Notes: generated by a model not told the origin, from the sequence alone. A stretch of DNA of 64,000 bases from Delphinus delphis (GCF_949987515.2 NC_082691.1:36578417-36642416); one strand, 5' to 3'; positions 1-11,767 are shown, numbered from the stretch's first letter. Program-made: numbers and translations.

Positions 1-3000
1 TGCAGCCAAAACCTGAAGTTCAGTAAAATAATCCAAATTTCAGAATCAACAAATTCTTGTGTTATGGAACAAAAGCAATCACAGAGGGTAATTCTAAAAG
101 GAAGTGCTACTTTAAGTGTGGGCAATAAATATAAAAATTTCAAAAATTATTTTATTCTTAACTTCAGAACCAATTATGAAAGCCTTTGACGGTCATTCAT
201 TGTTACGAAAGGAGCAAAAGACTCTCAACTCTTACATTTAAAAGAAAAGTGAATTCGGAATGGGCCTGATTAGAGCTAACTATTCATATTATTCTGAGGT
301 TTCCAAAAAGCCCAAATGCTATGAACAACTATGATTCTCCTTAGGGGAAGGAAGTAAAGGTCCACTTTGCATGACAAAGGTCAGATTTCTGCAGGCAAAT
401 GAGACTTCTATGGTTGACTGTTCCTAGGCTGTCACTGTCTGAGTCCTAAGAGGTCAAGAGAGGTTCCAAATTCTGCTCACTGCTTAGGGAACACCCCTGG
501 GGCCACTTTAATCATTTTAAGGTCATTAGAACTTTTCTTACTTTGGTTCCAGCTTTACTCCCGTAAATCTTGCTAATGCATATTGGCAATTCGGTACTGA
601 CATAGGTTAAAAAGAAATTGAAAGTATTTAGTATTATATGCAGATCAAAAGATAGAATCCACTTAAAAACTTCTTTTAAATCTAAGATTGAATTCAATGA
701 AATTCAAGTAGACCTCAGAGAGTGATAATCAGGGCCCAATAGAAAAGCTACACTCTATTACGGCTGTACTGGTATTTGTACTATATGATCAATGCCACTC
801 CTCTAGATTTCATTTAATATGATAAAGCTTTACTTGAAAATTATCTTATACAGTTTCCCTAATCATCAAATAAGTTTAACTGTGACAATATTTTATTGTT
901 TACTTTTTTGTAATAACTATTGAGCCACTAAAATACAACAAATGCTGAAGTAAAAATTATTTGACTATATTTCAATGCTCTGCTATTTAGTGCAAACATA
1001 CACCTAAACTTTCTCAAAGTGCACTGGAAATACACCAAATGGATTATATTTATAAAAGTTGGAAGAGTTTCGCCTATTTGTAATTAATGAGAGGTATCTC
1101 TAAGTATTTAGATGTGTAGAAAACATCTGTATTTAATTATATCATACTTTTCTTAGACAATAGGAATTGAATTAAGGAATATTTTGAAACCCCTATAGAG
1201 ATATAAAAGTATTAATGGCTGTTCAAGAACTTTATTGGTACAATGCTTGAAAATGTTTGGTTTTACAGATCAGCAGCCTGACACTTCCTAAATATCAGAT
1301 ATTCGATATAAAGGGAAGAAACTTAACGTAATGGGCAAATACAGAAAATACACCACTAGAAAAGACAAGGGCTGTACCTTTTCACTATTATTACATATCA
1401 CATAAAGAGATACAGAAGATGAGTTTCATATTAGTACAGATTTGAATTAAATTTTGTAAGGTATATAATAAGCAGGATTTCTCTTGGAATTGTGTTGTGG
1501 ACTGAGAAATTCTACAAGAATAAATTAACAGCTTGCTATTCATTCTTCAGAGGAAAAATCCTAAGCCGTTCTCAGGGAAACAGTGGGACACAAAAGTAAG
1601 GGCTTTTAGTACTTGTCCTAAGTATTGAAAAAGATCAAATTTGCTTTCTGGATGCTTACTGGTTCCAAATGCCACTACTTTTCAAACTCAGTGTCACTTC
1701 TGCAGTCAGTTTTCAATCTCCCAGTGGTAAGAATATATTCAAAGGCTATGTGCACAGCAGGGTAGAAGTCTTTCTCCCTAAATGTAACTATATCACTCAT
1801 CAGTAACCTCCTGCCATAAGGGGACTTGTGTTTTCTTTCCTTTTAGTGACTCCTTAGGCTCTTGAATGCCAGTCACTGCCCTAAGACCTGGGGCAATATT
1901 CACATAATCTCTGTCAATAGTTCCTACACATGCCATTGGTGCAACTAAATGTCAAGGCTGCAGATCAAAGTCCCCACATTCTAAAATCCATGTCCTTTAT
2001 GGATCAATTTTCATAAACTATATGCCATGTTTTAGAAATATGTGGAGGCTCACTCTTTGCTTTGTTCCTTTTATCCCAGAGAAGTTTATTTACATGAAAG
2101 GCAATCTGATTTGTAGATAAGAGTGTGAAATTCTCATGCAATACATAAAACTCACTCTTTCCTTTGCACAGCCTTCCATTGAAGTATTTTACTATATCTG
2201 ATATCTTATAGTAGAAATGTGAACATCTTTCGGCTATTAAAATAAAAAGGCACAAATTGCTTTACAATACTTGGCCATCCTTCCTCAGTGCCTGGTACAA
2301 TACGGGCTAGATGACAGAATAAATTCTTACTCATGATTGATTTTATTTTTAAATCTTCATTATGCTAGAAGTAAATTATAAGACAGAAAATAGCTTCAGC
2401 ACGTGTTTTTACAATCTATATCCATTTTAATTATTCAAAATTCCTTGGGAAAATGAATATAATTATTGGAAATAATTTTCACTCTGTAGATTTTATATAC
2501 AAATTAAACAGATCTATAGTTCTTCAAGTAGGTCTGAGTAAAATACAATGGACCAAACTCTCTGCTCTGAATATCTCTTCACATCAATTGTGGTTATAAA
2601 ATTTTTTTAAATTTACAACTTCCTCTAAAGAACTATATTTAGAAAATCTCAAAATATTTAGAACATAATGTATACAACTGCTATTTACGCTTCTACCTAG
2701 CTAAAATTTAAATATATTTATTATAGAGGTAAGAGCATGTAACACATTAAATATGCACATACCAGAGGGCTAAAAAGGAATATGGGAAAACAAACACAGA
2801 CTGTAAAGCTATAGAGCTGTTTACTAAATTCCAAATTTATTACAGATTCATTGTCCCAGTTCCCCTAAGCAAATTTTAATACAATTACATGAGATTATTA
2901 GCTACAAAGCTTCACCATGAGTTCTCTTATAATCTGTGAGACACTAGGCAAGTCACTTACTCAGGAGCTAGCCTTGGCCTTATCTGTTTTAGTAAACAAT

Positions 3001-3435
3001 TAAAATTTAAGGTTTTTAAAAGTGGGAGGAAAAGATTATTTCCATTTCTGTAGTAAATGGCTGAGGCTCAACAGAAAATCAGAGAAATGGAGGAAATTAG
3101 AGAGGTCCTCATTAACGGAGAAGATTTAAATTTTCTGAGAAATCAAATTTCTATTTTCTTTAATTCTTCTCTTTATTGCTAATAAGAAAATAATTTGTCT
3201 AAAACCCAAATGTGACTAACCTTTAAATTAAAAAAGCTACTTTGATAATATACTGAATGAACCGATACAGAAATAGGAGTGTGTGTGCGCGCGTCTGCTT
3301 ATGCTGAGGGCAGAGGTGGAGAGAGCCTGACAGCTATGATTCAAATCCTTTGACGCTCCCCTAGAGGTATGGCAAAATAAAGCTGCAGGAAGGTCATGGA
3401 AGAGCAAGTGGAGTCTTCTTGTGGAACTGACTTAC
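1..3435 (-). other. HDAC9: HDAC9 intron downstream of exon D (partial)
   Basis: AT-rich intronic sequence after the donor at 3435. I see no exon, SINE, LINE or gene in it. A short alternating GT/GC run lies near 3279-3296. The next HDAC9 exon, expected to begin with the rest of the Ala219 codon and then Ser220, is not present here. Confidence 0.8.
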
Positions 3436-3557
3436 CAGTTTTTCGAAGAGGGAAATCGTCCTTTGCATCTTGTGCTCCTGGTAATGTGTATTTGTAGGAT
3501 GGAGACGTTCCACTCAAGGGTGGAGAGCTTTGATCCAATGACGTGTGGTGGGCAGCC
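3436..3557 (-). CDS. HDAC9: HDAC9 coding exon D: SLDQSSPP segment ending at the RKT of the first 14-3-3 site
   Basis: Fourth HDAC9 exon in the window, 122 nt. It follows a strong pyrimidine tract and TAG acceptor (TAG at 3560-3558) and ends at G|GTAAGT, a near-perfect donor (GT at 3435-3434). One base completes Thr178, 40 codons read [20 protein letters not shown] through DDFPLRKT (residues 179-218), and the last G opens the next codon. SLDQSSPP and DDFPLRKT are shared by HDAC4, 5 and 9, but [19 protein letters not shown] is the HDAC9 version. RKT is the start of RKTASEP, whose Ser220 is phosphorylated by CaMK/PKD and bound by 14-3-3 to drive nuclear export; that Ser lies in the next exon, which is beyond position 1. 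The frame is intact. Confidence 0.96.
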
Positions 3558-5302
3558 CTACAAAAGAAAAAGAGGGTTCACCATTTCCCCTTGAGTTTTT
3601 ACTGCACATTGGTCAGCAATAATCGGTTGCACATGCTGTAACACGTGTCTCAGCTGTGTTTATGTTCTTTCTTTTTAGTGTGTACAAACCACAGCCTCAT
3701 GTAACCAAGTTCAATTTAGCAGTATGTTACGGAATGATGCAGGATGCCCAAGAATGCCCACTGTGTGTTTGGTCACACAGTCACATAGAAAAGTTTGCTT
3801 CACTAAAGGAGAGAATTTACCCAGAGCCTGAGATTTGACATCTGAGATTATTGTGTATGTTTTCTTAAGAGCCATATTAGTGGAAAAGTCATCATCCGAA
3901 TCCTTTTTAGTCAACAATGTAGAACAACCAAGGTAAAAGTAAACATACAGAAGGACTTCATTTAAAAAAAACTGCTAGGTAGTACATGAGAGTACGTGAG
4001 GGTGCCTTTCTACTGGAGAGACAGTACTGTGCGAATAGCCTCAGGTCTCCAAACTTCTATAGCAGTTTCAAGGTAAAGACTGGAGACACATCCTTCTTCA
4101 ATATGAACCTGACCTTTTAAAATCTTTTGTCTCTCCTGCATTAATACAGTAAAACAGATGCAGTTGTGCTACTGGAGAATAGCTTAGGACTGAACATAGA
4201 TTACCCAGTGGATATAAACATCTATAATCATTATATATGGAGAAAATATAGATAGGGCGTAGTATCACCACCATGATGATTCTACCAATATTATTTATTT
4301 GAATCAACATTCTCAAGAATTACCTGGTGTAAGGATATTTTATCTAGCCATAACTGGCAAAAAGTATTAAGTTCAGATTTCATAAATTAATGACTTATGG
4401 TTGTCCAGGAGTTGGACCCTACTGAAGTTCAGTTCAGTACAAAAAAAAAGGATTCCTAAGTAACATTTGAGAGCCATGTCGAATATACCCAAGGGAACAG
4501 CTAAAGAATTTTCAGCTGACAAGTTGTTTGCATGTAGTTGTTTCCACTTAACAACAACAACAAAAAAGGTATTATCTTTTCTTAAAACAGGTTTTAACTT
4601 AGAAGGAACATGAGTTAGTTATAAATTATGTATGTAATTTTAGGTAATAAGACAGAATTTCTTTTTCAATACTTTTTGATGTTGAATGAACATGTGAAAA
4701 TTTTCTTCAGGGATTGGTTTCTCAAGTCAATGACATGCATGGTATAAATTATGTAAACCATTAAAAAATATTTATATAGCATTCTAGAATCTGCCTCATC
4801 TTTTTTTCTGGATGCAGAGAAGGGAAGATACTTATAATATAGAATTATAAGAACAATAACTCTTTTAATAGAACTCCTGGCATGCTTGAAATGTCAATGT
4901 AACAGAGTATCAAATAATCAAGATTTTACTCCCTTATCCTTATGATGTGATTAAAAAATATGTAAGTGTAAAATCCTAAACATATTTTTTAAATATGAGA
5001 GAGATGAAACTATGATCTATTAGTCTATTATCCAAATATGCCTTGCCTATCAGTTCTTCCCCTGATTTTTTAAAAATATCACCTCCTTCATACTTTACAG
5101 AAGGAAGAATTGTGTGTTGCACAGTATCTCTTTACTAGACTTGGAGAAAGATGGTTGCATAAAAAACTGTAATACCGCAGTATGTTATGTTGTCAGCTTG
5201 TGTGTTAAAAGCCAATCTACTCTCATTTTACAGGGTGGGAAGAAATGAGATGAGGTGGGCACGGGTAAACTAGTCACTGAAGACTTAGATATATCAGTTA
5301 CT

Positions 5303-5322
5303 TTTCTTTCTTTCTTTCTTTC
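5303..5322 (+). repeat. (TTTC)n microsatellite
   Basis: About five tetranucleotide units in the intron between HDAC9 exons C and D. Confidence 0.9.
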
Positions 5323-5564
5323 CTAATTAAGTCAAAAATCTTCTGGACTTTTAAAAATAATTCAGATCTCCACCTTATTTCAAGCCAAGTAAAATAAAAT
5401 CTCAACCAGCCAAATCTTCAGAAATTATTGTAAAGATATCAGATGCACCATCTGAGAATAGAAAAATGCAAAATATGAATTAATTTCTATGCCCCACCCT
5501 ACATTTGTCAGTTATTCATTTGGCAAAGGACATGTATAATACTTTCTAGCCCTCAAGATGATAC

Positions 5565-5765
5565 TTGCTAACATTTATTTAAGAGCTGGTCTCTGTTACA
5601 TACTTTACCACATTGTTTCACAGGACCTTCCCAGAAACCCTAGAGGGCAGGTACTATTATCGTCCTCTTTTTATAGAATAAAAACCTGAGCCTTGGAGAA
5701 TTTGAGGAGCTTGCCCACAGCCTTATAGCTGAGAACTTGGCAGCCCAGGGATTTGTGCCCAGGTT
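5565..5765 (-). repeat. MIR SINE remnant
   Basis: 'aacatttatttaagagctgg', 'gggcaggtactattatcgtc' and 'agcttgcccacagccttata' are the reverse strand of MIR. It lies about 60 nt past the donor of the MEF2-binding exon of HDAC9. Confidence 0.75.
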
Positions 5766-5828
5766 GGCTGAATTGAGAACCTGTGATCTTTACCCCTGGG
5801 AATGAAAAAAGCCAAACACTGAACATAC

Positions 5829-5955
5829 GTGTACCAGAGCTTGGGATGGCGGCTCACGGAATGATTTTTTCCATTAGTTGGAGTGTCTTTTGTTGCTGAT
5901 TTACTCAACAGGAATTCTTGAAGCTTCTGCTTTACTTCTGTACTTGCCACTGCCC
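5829..5955 (-). CDS. HDAC9: HDAC9 coding exon C: MEF2-binding segment
   Basis: Third HDAC9 exon in the window, 127 nt. The acceptor is tttcag (AG at 5957-5956) and the donor is GTATGT (from 5828). The first two bases, GG, complete Arg136 with the A left by the preceding exon, then 41 codons run [20 protein letters not shown]... to LWY, and the last two bases, AC, begin Thr178. The amphipathic stretch [16 protein letters not shown] (about residues 140-154) is the known MEF2-binding helix of class IIa HDACs, through which HDAC9 or its catalytically silent form MITR is recruited to MEF2 target promoters. Its neighbour, the exon at 6945-7095, is about 1 kb upstream in transcription. A MIR fragment lies about 60 nt beyond the donor. 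No coding defects are seen. Confidence 0.96.
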
Positions 5956-6944
5956 CTGAAACACACACATACAGAAACAGATGGTGATTTGTGGTTCTGT
6001 CCTCTCAAGCCTCTGGAATATTTAGCAAAAATTAAGAAGTAACACCACTCGTCACAGCATATGAAGTTTTCCTATTAAAAGAAGAAACCAGAGTCTAAAC
6101 AGCCTTTAGAAAATGACATAGTAATATTTTGTAACTACTGCTTCAACTGCCAATTTTCAAAAGACCTTCGATGATTTCTTTAATTGCTTTTGCAGAAAGG
6201 GGATTCCCAGAATTAATACCAATTTTTTCCTAAGCTTTAAAAAATACTGCTGAGGAACAGAACACTGCTTTTTAAAAGTCAAGAATCTTGGGGGACCATA
6301 TAAGTGATTAAGCAAATTAAAATGAGCTCTTCTGAATTGCTAGTTTGAAAAACTTTTTTAAAAAGCACTTTTGCGCATTAAACAAATAAATATTGCTGAC
6401 AATTCCAGTTTAAGTCATCACATTTTAAACCTTGCTACGACCTGATTTTGAACTGACCTCATACAGGGGAATTATTTGGATCTGTCTCCCTCTTGTGGAT
6501 AGTTGCTTTTAAAAAAAAAAAAAAAAAATTCTACCTTAAATCTTCTCAAAGTTTGGGTACTTGAAAACTAAATGAGACAAGGCTTGACTTATTAAAGAGT
6601 AATTATTACTTGAGCAGGAGGAAGGTATGGTGGAGTAATGTGGAAGTGAGTTTATTATTAAACACAATGCCATAGCTATATTGCCTTAGTATAACATTAT
6701 TTTTAAGGTTCAAAACAACAGAAATTAGCATCTTTGCCAAACAATGCTATGTTTACTTCTGGAGGTGCTTGTAGACTGAATGCAGAGAGCTGATATGTGA
6801 ATGTCAAAGCCTTACATTTGGGTCCATAATGTATTCTTTTACTTAAACACAGACAATTTTGACAAGTTTTATCAGGCTCCTTTCTGAATGACCATCAGCT
6901 AAAGATGAGGGAAGAGATCCGTCTTTTACCCTGGTGCCTCTTAC
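5956..6944 (-). other. HDAC9: HDAC9 intron between exons B and C
   Basis: Intron of 989 nt bounded by GTAAGA and TTTCAG. It holds an 18-nt A run at 6511-6528 on the plus strand. Nothing else is recognised. Confidence 0.85.
6511..6528 (+). repeat. A18 homopolymer
   Basis: Eighteen consecutive A's on the plus strand in the intron between HDAC9 exons B and C, with no recognisable retroelement body to its left. Confidence 0.9.
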
Positions 6945-7095
6945 TTTCTCGTCCTCTATCTTTGCCTCTGAGAGGAGGAAGCTGCTGTTCTCTGCGATGC
7001 CTCTCTACTTCCTGTTCTTGCCTCTGCTGCTCCAGTTTCTGCTCCTTTTCTAGCAGTTCTTGTTGCTGTTTTATGGCTAGAAGTTCCTGTTGCAA
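6945..7095 (-). CDS. HDAC9: HDAC9 coding exon B: Gln/Glu-rich coiled-coil region
   Basis: Second HDAC9 exon in the window, transcribed after the exon at 11768-12009. It continues the charged Gln/Glu/Leu helix with [20 protein letters not shown] and ends near [11 protein letters not shown] (residues about 89-135). The donor is A|GTAAGA (GT at 6944-6943), leaving one base of a split Arg codon that the next exon completes as AGG. Two acceptors lie 9 nt apart: AAG at 7098-7096 gives a 151-nt exon with Leu-Gln-Gln in front, and CAG at 7089-7087 gives a 142-nt exon starting directly at Glu. Both keep the frame because the previous exon ends in phase 0. The canonical human protein, as I recall it, reads HIK-ELLAIK, which matches the 142-nt form; HDAC4 and HDAC5 have extra Gln residues here, so both forms are plausible. 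The region mediates self-association in class IIa HDACs. Confidence 0.96.
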
Positions 7096-7098
7096 CTT
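7087..7098 (-). promoter_or_regulatory. HDAC9: Tandem splice acceptor, 9 nt apart, of HDAC9 exon B
   Basis: On the minus strand a pyrimidine-rich run (ctttctcttctcgc) is followed by AAG, then TTGCAACAG, then GAACTT. AG dinucleotides end at 7096 and 7087. Using the upstream one inserts Leu-Gln-Gln in frame; using the downstream one does not. The second AG has the preferred C before it, while the first is closer to the pyrimidine tract, so both could be used. That both are used is inference. Confidence 0.7.
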
Positions 7099-7834
7099 GC
7101 GAGAAGAGAAAGACATGAGAGTGTGCAATTTCTTTAGACTTCATAGTCATCAATGACCAAAATCGAAATGTTATGAGCTTTTGGAAATTATTTGTATTTA
7201 CTTTACATTTTACCCATTTTTTGGTATATTATTGAAATCTAAAGACAAGCAACTAATGCCATAAATGGTCTTAAGGTCATTAACAAGAAAGTTTTTAGGT
7301 AATTTCAACACCTACGCCATCCTATCACAATATTACCAAATTCACCCAGATCTTCAGTTCCTTGAGTAACTTTCCCTTGTGCATCTGAAATACATGATAC
7401 AGGCAAAGAAAGGCAGGAACTTCCCAGAAGTCTGTTTTACCAATTCCCTTGCAACATAAACAAATGAAATCTTCACTTCTTATCCTGAGAAACTGTGTGA
7501 ACATAATCAAACTGAATAGAATAGTGAGATATGAGTTAATTTGGGGGAAATCTACCTGAAATAAAACGAAGGCTAAAAATTTCAAAACCTTCCAAGAAGG
7601 TTTTCAAAAGATGAATGCAATCTGTATATCCATAACAAGCTCTTCTCTCAAAATAGCAAAGTCTAATTAGTTCACTCAGTGCACAAAACCCTTCAGATTA
7701 GAGACTGGTCAAGAAGAAATCACTTCCATCAGACTACACTTTGATGCACTGTTGTTTGGCTGTCTGAATCCCTTGAGTTCACTTCCAAATAAGGTACATC
7801 ATGAATATAAAGCATTCTTAATAACCATTTTGAG

Positions 7835-8133
7835 GACTTCCCTGGTGGCGCAGTGGTTGAGAATCTGCCTGCCAATGCACGGACACGGCTTTGAGCCCTG
7901 GTCTGGGAAGATCCCACATGCTGCGGAGCAACTAGGCCCGTGAGCCACAACTACTGAGTCTGTGCGTCTGGAGCTTGTGCTCCGCAACAAGAGAGGCCGC
8001 GACAGTGAGAGGCCCGTGCATCGCGATGAAGAGTGGCCCCCGCTCGCCGCAACTAGAGAAAGCCCACGCACAGAAACGAAGACCCAACACAGCCATAAAA
8101 AAATAAATAAATAAAATTTAAAGAAAAACACAA
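7835..8133 (+). mobile_element. CHR-type SINE, long form
   Basis: tRNA-derived SINE starting 'gacttccctggtggcgcagt', with a tail of aaataaataaataaa. A 12-bp target duplication (aaccattttgag) lies at 7823-7834 and 8134-8145. It extends about 90 nt beyond the point where the short copies end. Confidence 0.93.
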
Positions 8134-8959
8134 AACCATTTTGAGATGTCAATTTTCTCTCAGACTAAGAAATAGACATGGAATAATCGTAAATGTGCCC
8201 ACTGAGGAATAACTCAAGACTGAGTTCTACTAGGCTCTGACATTACTAGATACGAGATCTAGACAACACTAAGCCACTCAGAGAACTGGTTCCTCATATA
8301 TAAGACAGAGGAATAATCTCCACCATGCATCATGTTCATAAATGCATATGAAATTTAAGTTGTAAGTTTGAACAATACTAATTTTGCTTATTATTACTAT
8401 TTTAAACTCTAAATACTAATGAAGTTAGTGTAATTTGCTGTTTATATGAGATAGGTGCCTAAAATTCTGAAATTTACACTGCACAGTAACAGAACAAAAA
8501 TAACAAGTTATATGGAATGGCATCAGAGTCACTGTGGAGCAACAGGAAGCTAACTCTGCATGTCAAGCATGATAGCTTCACTCGTCCCAGAAGGACATGG
8601 CTAGAAGCATTTCTGGTTAATTTTCAAATTACAGTCTTTGACATTTTGGATTTGATCCACCAGTCTCTTAATAAGTGTTTTTAGATACTCCATTCTAACC
8701 AAAAATTTCATAATTCTGCTTAAACTTTGCCTTAAATGTTAATTCTATATAGACATTGGGGTTGATCAAGTTGATTTATTGCTTCACCCAAAGCCCCAGT
8801 GGAATTGAATATTAATCTCTCTTAGGAATTAGAAAAGCACACGATTTAATTTCCACAGCTACTATTCATTATCAAAGATTGCAGGAATGAGGTTAAAAAA
8901 AAAAAAAAGAAACAAAACGTCACTCCTCCAGTTTCATGTTCTAGTCCAAGACAGAGGCA

Positions 8960-9165
8960 GAATGAAGTAGTAGCTTTGGAGGTAGACGAGGCAAGATTAC
9001 AAATCCTGGAGCATCCACTTACTGGCTGTGTAGCCTTGGGCAAGTTACAGTGTTTCTGCCTCAGATTACTAGGTGGAAAAATGGGATAACAGCATCTAAC
9101 TCAACAGATGATTATAGAAGCCAAAGATTCCAAACACTAATATAAGTTAAGCATCATGCTGTGTC
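8960..9165 (+). repeat. MIR SINE remnant
   Basis: 'acttactggctgtgtagcct', 'tgggcaagttacagtgtttc' and 'aaaaatgggataacagcatc' fit forward MIR. Confidence 0.75.
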
Positions 9166-10186
9166 TTCCTCATAAATGTAAAATCTAGATGAATGTTAAA
9201 AGCATCAACTTTTAGTCCTATGCATAAAAAATATAAAACAATAAAATTAAAAAATTTTAAAGCAAAGAAACTTCTTAAACTTAAAGGGAAATTTTAAGTA
9301 TGACTTTAGTTTCCGAAAAAGCAACTTATTACTTTAGAAAATAATTCCAAACACTAACTTTTCCTTAGCTATCTCAGAATCATTTTTCTCCCTCCCCTTT
9401 TCCAATATTTTCTAGGTGTCAGTAAACCTGCTATATACTACCTTGTTTGGGCTAAAGTAACAATTACGTACTTGCTACTATTAACTTTTGAGTAAAATCA
9501 AACAATTACTTAAAAAAATTTTATGTTGATCTTTACAACTACAAAAGGCATCAAACATAAATGAAAAGAACTGTCTAAAGCTGTAACTTATCAGTATTGC
9601 CCTATATTCAGGGCAACACCACTTGCATACCACAGCAAAATGAAACAAACCTTCAACTATGGGGAAGAATATAAATTTTACTCATTCATCTTTGCCATTT
9701 TAACATGCCTAGAATGAATGAAGAAGGAAATCTGGACATTATTGTTACTATTATTGTTTCAAAGGTCAAACTGAAATAAAATGTTCCAGAATCACTCAAA
9801 AATAAGTCTATAAACTAAATGAAGGTTTCCTATACCGCAAAATACAACCAGGATTCCATATGAGACTTAAAACAAAATCCTCACTCTTATTTTTAAGGTA
9901 TCTTATGGGTCAATATATTGTAAGTGTCTTTTAGTAAAGTTCACTAGTTAAAGGAAAAAAATACCACATTTTACATCAGGTATCAAAGAGACTTTTTCTG
10001 AAAGTAAGTTAAAATAGGTCTTCCAGGCTAAGGAAATATAAAACAAGGAACATAGGAAAGAAAAAGCATTTTTACCCTCTGAGACACTGTAATATCAATG
10101 TGGTAAAATTATATAATATTAACATAAATTAGTTATCTATATTAACCCCACATAAATGTGCTTGTATTTTATTTGCAAGTGAGTAA

Positions 10187-10400
10187 AAGATCAACTTCTG
10201 CAGGGCAGAAATTGAGACACAGATGTAGAGAACAAACGTATGGACACCAAGGGGGGAAAGGGGCGGGGGGTGGTGGTGGCGGTATGATGAATTGGGAGAT
10301 AGGGATTGACATGTATACATTGATGTGTATAAAATGGGGATGACTAAGAAGAACCTGCTGTATAAAAAAATACATTTAAAAAAATGCAAAAGGAAAAAAA
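10187..10400 (+). mobile_element. L1 3' UTR fragment with early 3' end
   Basis: Matches the L1 3' UTR seen at 17880-18020 (gagacacagatgtagagaac ... gaacctgctgtata), but goes straight into A-rich sequence after 'ctgtata' instead of continuing 'gcacaggg'. It includes a G-rich stretch at about 10250-10282. Confidence 0.85.
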
Positions 10401-11093
10401 ATCAAGTGTCTATAACACAATACAATAAAAATGAAATAATATAACATATACTTTATTATATTAATAAGTTAACATAAGTTAAGTCACTTTTGAAGGAGTT
10501 GGACATAAAAGTAGACTTTTTTATTACAAATATTTGCTACTTTATATTACTGTCATAATAAATTCAAATTAAACATCTACTAAGTCAGACCAAAATAGCT
10601 TTGTTTTAATTATTTTTGTCAAGAAGTTGAAAGACATTTTACAAATAAAGCTGAAGTAATATTTATCTCTGAGGATACAAGAGAATAAATAGATACACAG
10701 ACACTGATAATAAAATACTCCATCATACATAATTGTGGGATATGGACATATTTCTCCTAGAATAATTTAAACAACTTGGGTCTCTAATTGTCAACTACTC
10801 CCAAAACTGTTTCAATAAATTCTTATCTACAGTCTATTAGACTTGTATAAAAACACTGAAAATATATGTATCAGTTTCTTTATATAAAATTTTGTTGAGC
10901 TTTTCATTATGTTATTATTTTGAATGTATACATTATGAGGTCTTTTCCATAAGGAAGATTAGGACATACTCAGAACATCTACTTATAGAGCACTCAAAAT
11001 ATCTACTTATAGACCAAAGACAAAAATAAAAAAAGGCTCTCTCTTCACATAAAGGGATTAATTTATCCTCTCTGGTGAATAGTATATGAAGAT

Positions 11094-11402
11094 TCTTTTT
11101 TTTTAAATTAATTTTTATTGGACTATAGTTGCTTTACAATGCTGTGTTAGTTTCTACTGTACAGCAAAACGAATCAGCTATATGTGTACATACATACATA
11201 TATATATATATATATGGCTCTTTTTTGGATTTCCTTCCCATTTAGGTCACCACAGTGCATTAGGTAGAGTTCCCTGTGCTACATAGTATGTTCTCATTAG
11301 TTACCTATTTATACATAGTATCAGTAGTGTGTATGTGTCAACCCCAATCTCCCAATTCCCCCCTCTCCCCCTCCCTTTCCCCCTTTGTATCCATACATTT
11401 GT
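11094..11402 (-). mobile_element. L1 3' UTR fragment, minus strand
   Basis: Reverse of the L1 3' UTR: T-rich start, 'ttattggactatagttgctt', 'ggatttccttcccatttagg', ending near 'gtatccatacatttgtt'. An internal (TA)n run lies at about 11196-11215. It lies about 370 nt beyond the donor of HDAC9 exon A and is 5'-truncated. Confidence 0.88.
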
Positions 11403-11767
11403 TATTAGAAATATAAAATGGGTCTTTCCATGCTTGTGGTTCTTCTTGGTGGAGAGCAGATGGGGCAAATGGACAAAAGCATGTAGAAGAGAATCTTAAA
11501 AAGGGTGGGAAGTTACTATTCCTTACTATTGATGCTGTAAACTAACAGAAAAAAGAGTGGTAGAGGCTCCTCTCCAAAAAGCAAAGCAGGTTTTTGCCAG
11601 GATTCCTTTTACTTACCCAGGTTTTTCACTAGTACAATCAAAGTTTCCTCCCAGCCATGCATCCGTATCTTTTCATAGTGAAATATCCCTCCACTGCTCC
11701 CTCTTATGCCCATGTTATGGTGCAGGCTCCCCGAGTCAACGGTCAGAGACAAAGAAACGTTTGCTAC

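Larger units (their letters stand above)
3558..5828 (-). other. HDAC9: HDAC9 intron between exons C and D
   Basis: Intron of 2,271 nt bounded by GTATGT and TAG. It contains a (TTTC)n run at about 5303-5322 and a MIR remnant at about 5565-5765. The remainder is unique-looking AT-rich sequence with no supported gene. Confidence 0.85.
7096..11767 (-). other. HDAC9: HDAC9 intron between exons A and B
   Basis: Intron bounded by GTAGC and the tandem acceptor. It carries a long CHR SINE, a MIR remnant and two L1 3' fragments, listed separately. The stretches 7100-7820, 8150-8950 and 9170-10185 look unique and AT-rich, with no gene I can support. Confidence 0.85.

Noticed and set aside
6905..7156. 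Plus-strand open frame of 83 codons, rich in Cys and Ser
   Set aside because: It is the antisense shadow of the HDAC9 exon at 6945-7095; the minus strand encodes the real peptide with matching splice sites.
7752..8152. Open frames on both strands with 'SLVAQWLRICLPMHGHGFEP'-type peptides
   Set aside because: Translations of a SINE body, repeated at 16.3, 23.3, 31.8, 49.5, 55.5 and 62.5 kb.
10250..10282. G-rich run that might form a G-quadruplex
   Set aside because: It is the G-rich part of the L1 3' UTR, present in many L1 copies, so it is not locus-specific.
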